Shown here piece by piece: positions 10,130 through 18,273 of a stretch of DNA of 64,000 bases. This DNA is from Bacteroidales bacterium. GTDB lineage: Bacteria > Bacteroidota > Bacteroidia > Bacteroidales > UBA932. A program made the position numbers and the translations under genes. The DNA lies in NCBI GenBank assembly GCA_015060385.1, contig SUYO01000004.1, positions 62,001-126,000 on the forward strand. Reading direction: 5' to 3'. Position 1 is the stretch's first letter. Each line of letters starts with the position of its first letter. The notes beneath the pieces were generated by a model. That model searched no databases. It saw only the letters and a list, made by a program, of their open reading frames with translations, and was not told the DNA's origin.

Positions 10130-10927
10130 ATGAAAAGATTCATAGTTATCATAATGATGGCCGTCGCACATATGTGCGCGGCCATCGCTTTATGTGCCGA
10201 CGTGAAGGCAGACATCCCGAGTCCTGACGGCTGGGGACTTGTCAGCGAGACAGGCGTCGACGGCAGATTCTGCGGTTCACGCATCAGCGAGCATTATACG
10301 ACTTCCGGCCAGATCCCTATGTATGCAGATGCACTTATGGGATATGTGGGAGCTTCCTACAAGATAGAATTCCCTATGCCTGACGAAAACAACGGCAACG
10401 GCACATCGGAGCCGGGTATCGCCATCCCTGGCGGTACTCCATAGAGGACAATAACCCTCGGCAAGGACCTCGCTCCTATAGTCGAGACGACAGTTGCATG
10501 GGACCATATCGAACCTCTTTATGAGACCAGGAACGACTATCAGTCCGGCAAGTCGGCATGGAGCTGGATCGTATGGCAGGATGCCAGCATGAACATGCCT
10601 GACCAGAAGGCATATGTGGACATGGCATCTGAAATGGGCCTTCCTTATCTGCTCGTGGACGCTCTCCGGGACCAGAATCTCGGCTACGAAGGCATCGAGG
10701 AACTTGCCGCATACGCGAAGTCGAAGAATGTGGACATCTTCCTCTGGTACAGCTCAAGCGAATGGTGGAACAAAATCGTCCAGGGTCCTTACAATGTGAT
10801 GAGCAATCCTATCCTCCGCAAGAGGGACATGCGCTGGATGAAGGAGATCGGAGTAAAGGGTATCAAGGTCGACTTCTTCGGAGGCGACAAGCAGGAGATT
10901 GCTACGTCGCTTCGCTCCTCGCAATAA
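10130..10927 (+). pseudogene. Decayed GH97 glycosidase gene (nonsense codon, internal deletion, 3' truncation)
   Basis: Reads in one frame as a signal peptide (MKRFIVIIMMAVAHMCAAIALCA) followed by GH97-like sequence. A TAG at 10442-10444 falls exactly where GH97 proteins have Trp in the TPWR motif (here TP-stop-RTITLGKDLAPIVETT; the intact homologue at 15643 has TPWRVIIIG). One base change (TGG to TAG) explains it. The frame then stays GH97-like through SAWSWIVWQDASM, LPYLLVDAL and GIKVDFFGGDKQE, the nucleophile region, and ends abruptly in a REP-like palindrome. Only about 104 residues precede the TPWR site, against roughly 226 in the intact copy, so the N-terminal sandwich domain is also shortened. 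It starts 15 bp after transketolase. Confidence 0.9.
10898..10925. repeat. REP-like palindromic repeat
   Basis: A 28-bp unit bounded by ATTGC/GCAAT with core CGAGGAGCGAAGCGACG on the minus strand. It resembles a dispersed palindrome known from many bacterial genomes. The GH97 pseudogene loses homology exactly here and its stop codon is formed by the repeat end. No second copy was noticed in the window. Confidence 0.7.
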
Positions 10928-10932
10928 AAAGA

Positions 10933-10977
10933 ATCCCCGACCGTAAGAAAGCTCATGCTTTCGTCCCGGTCGGGGAT
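10933..10977 (-). terminator. Terminator downstream of uxuA
   Basis: An 11-bp stem ATCCCCGACCG/CGGTCGGGGAT with an inner AAAGC/GCTTT stem. On the minus strand it is followed by TCTTTTT. It lies just after the uxuA stop. Confidence 0.85.
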
Positions 10978-10996
10978 ATCTTTATGTATCAGATGA

Positions 10997-12226
10997 TTAT
11001 TCGTAGAAACCTGTGATCTTGTACGGTATTCCGAGCTCACGGTCCACCGTAGCGAGGATACCCTGAACCTGACCCATTGCGAACATTCTTCCGAGGAAGG
11101 AATAACCGGCATTGTAGCCCTTGTCACCGTCTCCGAGCATGGTCATGCCATGGTCGACACGCATAGGAAGATCCGGATTCGTCTTCTCGAATATTCTTGC
11201 CAGCTCGATTATGTCCGCACGGCCACCGAGGTGGCTAGCCTCGGTAAAGTCACCGTTAGGGAAGATATGGCACGAGCGGAGATGGACGAAATGCGTACGC
11301 GGAGCGAATCTGCGCGCCATTTCCACTACATCGTTCTGGGCTCCGGCAGAAAGCGAGCCGGCACAGAACGTAAGACCGTTATGAGGATTGTCCACAGCAT
11401 TAAGGAACCACTCGATGTCTTCGGCCGATGTCACGATTCTTGGAAGTCCGAGCACAGGGAAAGGAGGATCGTCAGGATGCACGCACATGTTCATTCCGCA
11501 TTCTTCGCATACAGGCATGATCGCCGAAAGGAAATAACGCATGTTCTCGCGCAGCTGATCCTTGGTGATTCCGTCATAAAGGGAAAGAAGCTGACGGAAG
11601 AGCTCGATCGGATGCTCGTCGTCCTCACGGATGTTGCCGCTGACGAAACCCTGGGTCTTCACAATGATGGTCTCGACCAGCTTGTGCTCCCCTTCCGGAG
11701 TCATCTCCGCCCTGAGAGCATCCACTTCAGCAAGTATGTCGCGGTCGATGTCCAGTCCCGGAACCTTGAAGGATGCCCATTCTTCTCTTGCTCCTTCCCT
11801 ACCTACGATATAGATGTCGAAGTATGCGAACTCAGCATATGAGAAATAAAGGTTTGTGGTTCCGTTAGGATTCGGATGATCAAGGTCAGTACGCGCCCAG
11901 TCAAGCACAGGCATGAAGTTGTAGCAGATGGTATGTATGCCCTCTGCAGAGAGATTGCGGAGACTCTGCTTGTAGTTCTCTATGAGCTGATCCCTGTCCG
12001 CTCCACCGTATTTTATGCTTTCGCATACCGGAAGACTCTCCACGACCGACCATCGCATGCCGAAACTTTCTATATATTCACGAAGGTCCCTGATCTTCTC
12101 ACGGGTCCATATCTCACCGTTCGGCACATCGTGAAGGGCGGTGACTATGCCTTCCACACCAATTTCTCTTAACATGGCAAGAGTGATCTTATCCTTCCTG
12201 CCAAACCATCTCCATGTTCTTTCCAT
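10997..12226 (-). CDS. uxuA: Mannonate dehydratase
   Basis: A 409-residue enzyme dehydrating D-mannonate to 2-keto-3-deoxygluconate in glucuronate catabolism, cytoplasmic. It begins MERTWRWFGRKDKITLAMLREIGVEGIV, typical of UxuA. Metal/active-site blocks are present: CVHPDDPPFPVLGLPRI, NGLTFCAGSLSA, HFVHLRSC, FTEASHLGG and the C-terminal RVDHGMTMLGD. The start at 12226 is chosen because the upstream in-frame extension is intergenic and unlike the family. A weak -7-like CATCTTTG lies about 22 bp upstream. It is divergent from an SDR that probably makes mannonate. Confidence 0.95.
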   Translation of the reverse strand: MERTWRWFGRKDKITLAMLREIGVEGIVTALHDVPNGEIWTREKIRDLREYIESFGMRWSVVESLPVCESIKYGGADRDQLIENYKQSLRNLSAEGIHTICYNFMPVLDWARTDLDHPNPNGTTNLYFSYAEFAYFDIYIVGREGAREEWASFKVPGLDIDRDILAEVDALRAEMTPEGEHKLVETIIVKTQGFVSGNIREDDEHPIELFRQLLSLYDGITKDQLRENMRYFLSAIMPVCEECGMNMCVHPDDPPFPVLGLPRIVTSAEDIEWFLNAVDNPHNGLTFCAGSLSAGAQNDVVEMARRFAPRTHFVHLRSCHIFPNGDFTEASHLGGRADIIELARIFEKTNPDLPMRVDHGMTMLGDGDKGYNAGYSFLGRMFAMGQVQGILATVDRELGIPYKITGFYE

Positions 12227-12267
12227 TATTAAAGGTATAATTCTATACAAAGATGGGAAAAATTTGT

Positions 12268-12275
12268 TATATTTG
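12268..12275 (+). promoter_or_regulatory. -7 element of the SDR-DJ1-SDR-VOC-GH97 operon
   Basis: TATATTTG matches TAnnTTTG, 64 bp upstream of the SDR start. No clear -33 TTG is present. Confidence 0.45.
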
Positions 12276-12339
12276 CTTGGATATGTGCAATAATTCCACA
12301 AGTGCAACAAAAGCGATAAACTATTAAACAAATTACGAT

Positions 12340-13152
12340 ATGAACAGACTCTTTGACATTACCGGAAAGGTGGTCGTGATTACCGGAGGCACCGGAATCC
12401 TTGGAAAAGCAATAGCAAAATATCTTGCTTCGGAAGGAGCAAAGACAGTGATTCTCGGAAGAAGAGCTGAGGCAGGAGAAGCAATCGTGGCAGACATAAA
12501 GGCTGCCGGCGGAGAGGCGATGTTCCTCAAGACCGATGTAATGAATCAGGAGGTTCTGGAACAGAATCTTGCAGATATAGTAGCCGCATACGGACGTGTG
12601 GACTCTCTTCTCAATGCTGCCGGAGGAAACATGCCGGGAGCGACAATCGCTCCTGACGGAACATTCTTCGACCTCAAGCCGGCAGAGTTCCAGAGGGTTC
12701 TCGACCTCAACCTTACAGGTACAGTGATCCCTTCTCAGGTATTCCTCAAGCAGATGGTGAATCAGGGAGAAGGAACTATCGTGAACTTCTCAAGCATGGC
12801 TGCCTTCAGACCTATGACACGCGTTGCAGGCTACGCTGCAGCCAAGGCCGGCATCAGCAACTTCACAGCCTTCCTCGCCACAGAGGTCGCAAAGAAGTTC
12901 GGAGAGAAGATCCGTGTGAATGCAATCGCACCGGGTTTCTTCCTCACAGAGCAGAACCGCACCCTTCTCACAAACCCGGACGGTTCATGGACACAGAGAG
13001 GCGCAGATGTCATCAGACAGACTCCGTTCGGACGCATGGGAGAGCCTGAAGAACTTTGCGGAACGATTCATTACCTTATCAGCGACGCATCCAAGTTCGT
13101 GACAGGTACCGTGGCGGTAGTAGACGGAGGATTCAACACATTTGCAATGTAA
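12340..13152 (+). CDS. SDR oxidoreductase, probable D-mannonate oxidoreductase (fructuronate reductase)
   Basis: A 270-residue classical short-chain dehydrogenase. NAD(P)-binding GGTGILGKAIA near residue 17, LNAAGGN for cofactor support, catalytic Ser in FSSMAAF and the YxxxK pair in GYAAAKAG, then the PGFF loop. Divergent from uxuA. No mannitol-dehydrogenase-type UxuB sits beside uxuA, and SDR enzymes are known to replace it in several bacteria. Reduction of D-fructuronate to D-mannonate is therefore likely but inferred from context. It leads an operon of five genes. Confidence 0.85.
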   Translation: MNRLFDITGKVVVITGGTGILGKAIAKYLASEGAKTVILGRRAEAGEAIVADIKAAGGEAMFLKTDVMNQEVLEQNLADIVAAYGRVDSLLNAAGGNMPGATIAPDGTFFDLKPAEFQRVLDLNLTGTVIPSQVFLKQMVNQGEGTIVNFSSMAAFRPMTRVAGYAAAKAGISNFTAFLATEVAKKFGEKIRVNAIAPGFFLTEQNRTLLTNPDGSWTQRGADVIRQTPFGRMGEPEELCGTIHYLISDASKFVTGTVAVVDGGFNTFAM

Positions 13153-13157
13153 GACAC

Positions 13158-13733
13158 ATGAAAGGGGTATATATTTTCCTTGCAGACGGCTTTGAAGTGT
13201 CGGAGGCACTCACGACCGTCAACATGCTCCGCAGAGGCGGGGTAAACGTCAAGACCGTATCCATCTACGACGACAGGATCGTGACAAGTTCGAACAGGAT
13301 TCCCGTCGTTGCCGACATGGCCTTCGGAGAGTTCAGGGCATCGACCTCATTCGGTCCGTGCCTTCCTTCGGACGTGATGATATTCCCTGGCGGAATGCCC
13401 GGTTCATCAAACCTCGCCGCCTTCGGCAAGCTGATGGACATCATGCAGCAGCACTATACGGAGGGAGGAACTGTGGCTGCCATCTGTGCAGCTCCAAGTG
13501 TCGTCCTCTCCCTGCTTCCGGACCTCAAGGGAAAGAAGATGACCTGCTACGACGGTTTCGAGGAGGCCCTTACAGCGAGGGGGGCCGAATATGTGAAGGA
13601 AGGCGTCGTGACTGACGGCCAGATCATCACCGGACGCGGTCCGGGATGGGCTGTGGACTTCGGTCTCGCCATCCTTGCCAAGCTGAAGGGTCAGGAAACC
13701 GCTGACAAGGTGAAGGCAGGACTTATGCTTTAA
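13158..13733 (+). CDS. DJ-1/PfpI (ThiJ) family protein
   Basis: A 191-residue alpha/beta protein of the DJ-1/PfpI superfamily. It begins MKGVYIFLADGFEVSEAL with the conserved Glu, has the nucleophile-elbow cysteine in AAICAAPSVVL, and the usual end TGRGPGWAVDFGLAIL. Members act as glyoxalases/deglycases or chaperones, and the exact activity is not predictable. It starts 5 bp after the SDR stop, so it is co-transcribed. The neighbouring VOC protein raises the possibility of shared reactive-carbonyl handling, which is only inference. Confidence 0.9.
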   Translation: MKGVYIFLADGFEVSEALTTVNMLRRGGVNVKTVSIYDDRIVTSSNRIPVVADMAFGEFRASTSFGPCLPSDVMIFPGGMPGSSNLAAFGKLMDIMQQHYTEGGTVAAICAAPSVVLSLLPDLKGKKMTCYDGFEEALTARGAEYVKEGVVTDGQIITGRGPGWAVDFGLAILAKLKGQETADKVKAGLML

Positions 13734-13760
13734 TGAAATACAGTACTAAACCTAAGAAAT

Positions 13761-14549
13761 ATGTTGGAATTCAAAGGCAGGACCGCCCTGATCACGGGCG
13801 GAGGAACAGGCATCGGTGAGGCCATGGCCTACCAGTATGCCAAAAGGGGCTGCAACGTCATCCTGACAGGAAGGCGCATCGAGGTCCTTGAAAAGGTACG
13901 GAAGAAATGCGAGGAGCTGGGTGTGAAGGCCTGGTGCAAGACGGTGGATGTGGAGAGCCCCGCTTCCATCGACGAGCTCGTGGCATGGGTAAGAAGCGAA
14001 GGACATCTTCTTGACTTCCTTCTGCTGAATGCCGGAATATCACAGAGGGCCCTCACGCTTGAGACAGACATCAGCGTGGACCGCAGGCTCATGGAAGTCA
14101 ACTACTTCGGAGGAATCTACCTTGTCAAGTCCCTGAAGGACATGTTCCTTGAAAGAGGGGTGCACATCGCGGTGGTTTCTTCAGTATCGGGAGTCTTCGG
14201 TTTCCCTGTCCGCTCGGCATACTGCGCGTCAAAGCACGCCATCCACGGATTCTATGAAACCATAGCTCTCGAATATCCGCAGATAAAGACAACAATCATC
14301 ATCCCGGGACGCATCCATACGGATGTATCCAAGAATGCATTGGACGGAAGCGGAAAGGCTACCGGCATCATGGACCCGGGCCAGGCGAACGGATATGACG
14401 TGAACAAATGTGCGGCGAAGGCCATCCGTGCGATCGCACGCGAAAAACATCAGAAGGTCATCGGAGGTTTCGACACCATCATGGTGCCGTTCTACAAATA
14501 CATCCCTTGCCTTTTCAGACTTATAGCAAGAAACGTATCAGCAAGATAA
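13761..14549 (+). CDS. SDR oxidoreductase (DHRS7-like)
   Basis: A 262-residue short-chain dehydrogenase. Cofactor motif GGGTGIGEAMA near residue 13, NAG motif LNAGISQRAL, catalytic Ser in VVSSVSGVFG and the active-site YxxxK in AYCASKHAI. The C-terminal segment YKYIPCLFRLIARN is hydrophobic/basic and may touch the membrane. The sequence style is closest to DHRS7-type SDRs of unknown bacterial substrate. It overlaps the next gene by one base (TAATG), indicating translational coupling. Confidence 0.88.
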   Translation: MLEFKGRTALITGGGTGIGEAMAYQYAKRGCNVILTGRRIEVLEKVRKKCEELGVKAWCKTVDVESPASIDELVAWVRSEGHLLDFLLLNAGISQRALTLETDISVDRRLMEVNYFGGIYLVKSLKDMFLERGVHIAVVSSVSGVFGFPVRSAYCASKHAIHGFYETIALEYPQIKTTIIIPGRIHTDVSKNALDGSGKATGIMDPGQANGYDVNKCAAKAIRAIAREKHQKVIGGFDTIMVPFYKYIPCLFRLIARNVSAR

Positions 14550-15628
14550 TGAATATGGAAAAGAGAAAAGTGATCTGCGGTGTACAGCAGGTGGGAATCG
14601 GCGTAAGGAACGTCGAGGAATCATGGGCATGGTATAAGGATGTCTTCGGATTTGACATCAAGCTCTTCGGAGATGTGGGAGTTGCAGAAAGGATGCTCCC
14701 TTATACAGGCGGCAAGCCTCAGCCGAGATATGCTATTCTCGTTCTCAATCTTCGCGGTGGCGGTGGATTCGAGGTCTGGGAACCACGAGAACGAGAGCTC
14801 AACTACATACAGTTCACTCCGGAACTTGGAGATTACGGAATCTTCGCGTGCAAGGTGAAGTCACGCGACGTACGCGCCGCATATGAAGAAATGAAGAAGA
14901 AGGGAGTGAACATACTCACCTCTCCTTGCGCTTCTCCGTCAGGAAAGGAACATTTCTTCGTTCTCGACCCGTGGAACAACCTTTTCGATGTAGAGTCCGA
15001 CGACTACTGCTTCTACAATGAGGACAAGAATACCGGTGGAAACAACGGAGCTGTTCTCGGAGTATCCGACATGGACAAGTCAATCAGATTCTACAGCTCG
15101 ATAATGGACTATGACAAGGTGGAATATGATGTTACCGACGTATTTGAAGACCTGAAAGGCGTACCGGGCGGAAACTACAAGCTCAGAAGAGTCATGCTGA
15201 CCCGTTCGAAGCCTATCGAAGGCCCTCTCTGCCAGGTGATGGGAACCTCGCACATCGAACTTGTTCAGAGGATTGAAGAAGAAGGAACCCCTGCCCCACG
15301 CAAGCTTTACGAAGGACGTCTCTGGGGAGACCCCGGATTCATCCACCTATGCTTCGACGTGCGTAACATGGAGGAGGTACGCAAGGCCGCATCCGCACTC
15401 GGACATGAGTTCGTATGCGACGGAGGACGCGACTTCAAGATGGGTGAGGCAAACGGACATTTCACATATGTAGAGGATCCTGACGGAACACTCATCGAAT
15501 TTGTGGAGACATTCAAGATTCCTATCCTCAAGAAGTTCGGAATATATCTCCATCTCGAAAACAGGGATGACAGCAAACCGCTTCCAGCATGGATCCTCAA
15601 GTGTCTGAGATTCATGAAAAGCAAATAA
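14549..15628 (+). CDS. VOC (glyoxalase/dioxygenase fold) protein with two domains
   Basis: A 359-residue protein with two vicinal-oxygen-chelate modules: about residues 8-150 (QQVGIGVRNVEESWAWYKDVFGFD) and about 165-320 (GVSDMDKSIRFYSSIMDYDKVEYD, ending YVEDPDGTLIEFVETFKIP). VOC proteins bind a divalent metal and act as glyoxalases, dioxygenases or epimerases. The start at 14549 overlaps the preceding stop, and an alternative ATG lies two codons later. No substrate can be assigned. Confidence 0.85.
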   Translation: MNMEKRKVICGVQQVGIGVRNVEESWAWYKDVFGFDIKLFGDVGVAERMLPYTGGKPQPRYAILVLNLRGGGGFEVWEPRERELNYIQFTPELGDYGIFACKVKSRDVRAAYEEMKKKGVNILTSPCASPSGKEHFFVLDPWNNLFDVESDDYCFYNEDKNTGGNNGAVLGVSDMDKSIRFYSSIMDYDKVEYDVTDVFEDLKGVPGGNYKLRRVMLTRSKPIEGPLCQVMGTSHIELVQRIEEEGTPAPRKLYEGRLWGDPGFIHLCFDVRNMEEVRKAASALGHEFVCDGGRDFKMGEANGHFTYVEDPDGTLIEFVETFKIPILKKFGIYLHLENRDDSKPLPAWILKCLRFMKSK

Positions 15629-15642
15629 TCTGAAAAACGGCT

Positions 15643-17478
15643 ATGAAAAGAATCGTACTTTTTCTCAGTATTCTGACAGTCCTGTCCGGATGCAGCGTCC
15701 ATCCTAAATCTCCGGATGGAAAGATCTCGATGGAGACAGATGGTCTTGATGCATGCATAATGTATGAAGGAACCAAGGTACTTGACATTTCCGACCTGGG
15801 AATGACCACCACCGCCACAGGCAAAGGTCTCGTCTTCCAGGGAATGAAGAAGAACGGAAAGATTGTCGAAGAATACGAAATGACCGGTGGCAAGGAGCTG
15901 CTGTGCGGCAATGAGGCGAACGAATATGTCCTCAGCTACAAGGATGCAGAAGGCAAGCCTTTCAAGGCAGTCTTCAGGCTGTACAATGACGGAGTGGCCT
16001 TCCGCTACGAGCTGTCCGGTCTTCAGGGAGAAACCGTTGTGGATGAAACCACCACATACAACATCCCTGAAGGTACCAACCGCTGGATCCAGAGATGGAC
16101 GGAAGCTTACGAAGACTTCTTCCCTCTCAGCACCACCGGACAGGGAAGAAGGTCTCAGCAATGGGGCTATCCTGCTCTCATCGAGCCTGCTGAAGGAGTC
16201 TTCGCCCTCATCAGCGAAGCAGGAATCGAACGCAATCAGAGTGCATCAAGTCTCAAGAACGAGACTGACCTTGAAAAATACAAGGTATGCCCTGCCGAGA
16301 ACAAGTGTATTATTGAAGGAGACTGGATGACTCCATGGAGAGTCATCATCATCGGAGGTCTCGGCGACATCGTCGAGTCGACTCTGATCACCGATGTTTC
16401 CGCTCCATGCAGAGTCGAGGATACAAGCTGGATCGAGCCAGGCGTGGTTTCATGGATCTACTGGGCATATAACCACGGCTCGAAGGACTATCAGATCGTG
16501 AAGGAATATATCGACATGGCCGAGACCCTCGATCTCCCTTACGTCCTCATTGACGCGGAATGGGACGAGATGGCAAACGGAGGTACGATAGAAGATGCAC
16601 TTGCATATGCCAAGGCCAAAGGCGTCAAGCCTCTCCTCTGGTACAACTCTTCTACCGCATGGATAAACGGAGCCGGCGGTCCCCAGTTCAGGCTCAACAC
16701 CCCTGAAGACAGGGAAAAGGAGTTCGCATGGCTGGAAAGCGTAGGAGCAGCAGGAGTGAAGGTCGACTTCTTCAGAGGAGACCTTCAGGAGACGATGGCC
16801 TACTACATGGATATTCTCGAGTGCGCTGCAAAGCACCACCTTCTTGTCAACTTCCACGGTGCGACCATTCCGAGAGGCTGGCAGAGGACCTACCCTAACC
16901 TGATGTCGATCGAGGGCGTTTACGGAGCAGAATGGTACAACAACCTGCCTTTCCTTACAAACAGGGCGGCAAGCCATAACGCTACCCTTCCGTTCACAAG
17001 AAACGTGGTAGGTCCTATGGACTATACTCCATGTACCTTCTCAGACTCGCAGCATCCGCACATAACGACTCATGCACACGAGCTAGCCCTCACTGCCCTC
17101 TACGAGTCTACGCTCCAACACCTTGCAGACAAGCCTCAGAGCTATCTGGCTCAGCCTCAGGCAGTACAGGACTATTTCTCGACCCTGCCTACGGTCTGGG
17201 ATGAGACAAGATTCGTTTCAGGATATCCAGGAGAACATGCGGTTCTGGCGCGCAGAAGCGGAGACACATGGTATGTCGCCGGCATCAACGGAACCGACGA
17301 GACCAAGACCATATCATGCGACCTGAGCGGAATCATCAAGGGTGAAAGGACGGTGACAAGCTTCCTTGACAGCGGCAACGCCGATCAGCCATGGAACATC
17401 ACGACAGAGACTGTCGGCTCCCTTCCTTCATCATTCGACTGCCAGCCGCGCGGAGGATTCGTGATGGTGGTGAAATAA
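15643..17478 (+). CDS. GH97 glycosidase lipoprotein, retaining type (alpha-galactosidase-like)
   Basis: A 611-residue exported lipoprotein with signal peptide and lipobox LSGCS (Cys17). In order: N-terminal beta-sandwich (about 25-270), catalytic (beta/alpha)8 barrel (about 285-510) and C-terminal sandwich. TPWRVIIIG and VVSWIYWA are GH97 hallmarks. D375 in GVKVDFF and E424 in SIEGVYGAE correspond to the nucleophile and acid/base of retaining GH97 enzymes such as the Bacteroides thetaiotaomicron alpha-galactosidase. Inverting SusB-type enzymes use glutamates instead. It is the last gene of the operon, 14 bp after the VOC gene. A decayed homologue is at 10130. Confidence 0.93.
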   Translation: MKRIVLFLSILTVLSGCSVHPKSPDGKISMETDGLDACIMYEGTKVLDISDLGMTTTATGKGLVFQGMKKNGKIVEEYEMTGGKELLCGNEANEYVLSYKDAEGKPFKAVFRLYNDGVAFRYELSGLQGETVVDETTTYNIPEGTNRWIQRWTEAYEDFFPLSTTGQGRRSQQWGYPALIEPAEGVFALISEAGIERNQSASSLKNETDLEKYKVCPAENKCIIEGDWMTPWRVIIIGGLGDIVESTLITDVSAPCRVEDTSWIEPGVVSWIYWAYNHGSKDYQIVKEYIDMAETLDLPYVLIDAEWDEMANGGTIEDALAYAKAKGVKPLLWYNSSTAWINGAGGPQFRLNTPEDREKEFAWLESVGAAGVKVDFFRGDLQETMAYYMDILECAAKHHLLVNFHGATIPRGWQRTYPNLMSIEGVYGAEWYNNLPFLTNRAASHNATLPFTRNVVGPMDYTPCTFSDSQHPHITTHAHELALTALYESTLQHLADKPQSYLAQPQAVQDYFSTLPTVWDETRFVSGYPGEHAVLARRSGDTWYVAGINGTDETKTISCDLSGIIKGERTVTSFLDSGNADQPWNITTETVGSLPSSFDCQPRGGFVMVVK

Positions 17479-17479
17479 G

Positions 17480-18271
17480 CTAAGACTTCTTTACGAACAG
17501 GATGGCCATCAGCGGAAGCGCTATGATGGCCATCGTTGCGCTTATAGGGAGGTATATTCCGAAGAAATTTACATGTGTAGCTACAAGATAGGTGACAAGC
17601 AGCAGTCCTATACCCATGGCGCTGGAAATCAGATAATGCATGCGGATGTCGGTGCTTTTGCATAGGATGCGGCTGAGATTCGGCACGCCGAGGGATATGA
17701 ATCCGATGGGACCGCAGATGGACACGGCGCTTGTCACAAGGAACATGATGGCAAGAAGAAGGAGGGCCTTGTACATGGGGCTGAGCTCGATCTCCCCCTT
17801 CATATGCTTTGTAAGTGCCTTTGCGGTCCATAAGGCCGCAGTCATACCCACGGCAAAGAGGACAAGGGAGAAGGCTATGTCTCCTGCCGTCACTCCTTCC
17901 ATATTGAAATTGGCAGCTCCCCAGAGGTAGTACTGCTTGAGCAGGTCTCCGTTAGGAGCATTGGTCACCACGATGGTACCGAGGGAACCGATGAAGGTAC
18001 CGAAGAGTATGCCGAAGGTTATCAGGTTCTGCGTGCTTACCCTGAGGGTCACGAAGAAGCATATGGCCGTACATATCAAGGTACATATGAAACTTCCTAC
18101 TGTAAGGGAGCACCATCCGGACATGGTCGCTGCGGCAGCGCCGAGACAGGCGGCGCTGCCGAGACCGAGACTGTATACATCTCCGAGCTGGTTTCTCCAG
18201 AGATACTGCATCTGCACACCGCCTATCGGCAGGGCGATTCCTGAAATCAGGACATATAAGAGACTCAACAT
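17480..18271 (-). CDS. FecCD/BtuC-type ABC transporter permease, N-terminally short
   Basis: A 263-residue polytopic membrane protein. The C-terminal FecCD signature is intact: GPIGFISLGVPNLSRIL followed by a helix pair. The start resembles residues about 60-90 of a normal permease (GIALPIGGVQMQYLWRNQLGD), so the first one or two helices of the usual 320-340-residue protein are missing. The ATG lies 2 bp after the btuB-like stop, and no longer frame is available without overlapping that gene. It belongs to the B12-riboswitch operon, so cobalamin import is the likely role. No ATPase or binding-protein gene is next to it, since a convergent GH97 gene follows directly. Confidence 0.85.
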   Translation of the reverse strand: MLSLLYVLISGIALPIGGVQMQYLWRNQLGDVYSLGLGSAACLGAAAATMSGWCSLTVGSFICTLICTAICFFVTLRVSTQNLITFGILFGTFIGSLGTIVVTNAPNGDLLKQYYLWGAANFNMEGVTAGDIAFSLVLFAVGMTAALWTAKALTKHMKGEIELSPMYKALLLLAIMFLVTSAVSICGPIGFISLGVPNLSRILCKSTDIRMHYLISSAMGIGLLLVTYLVATHVNFFGIYLPISATMAIIALPLMAILFVKKS

Positions 18272-18273
18272 GA

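Noticed and set aside
15307..16161. 284-codon minus frame across the VOC and GH97 genes
   Set aside because: Antisense to two certain genes and without recognisable motifs.
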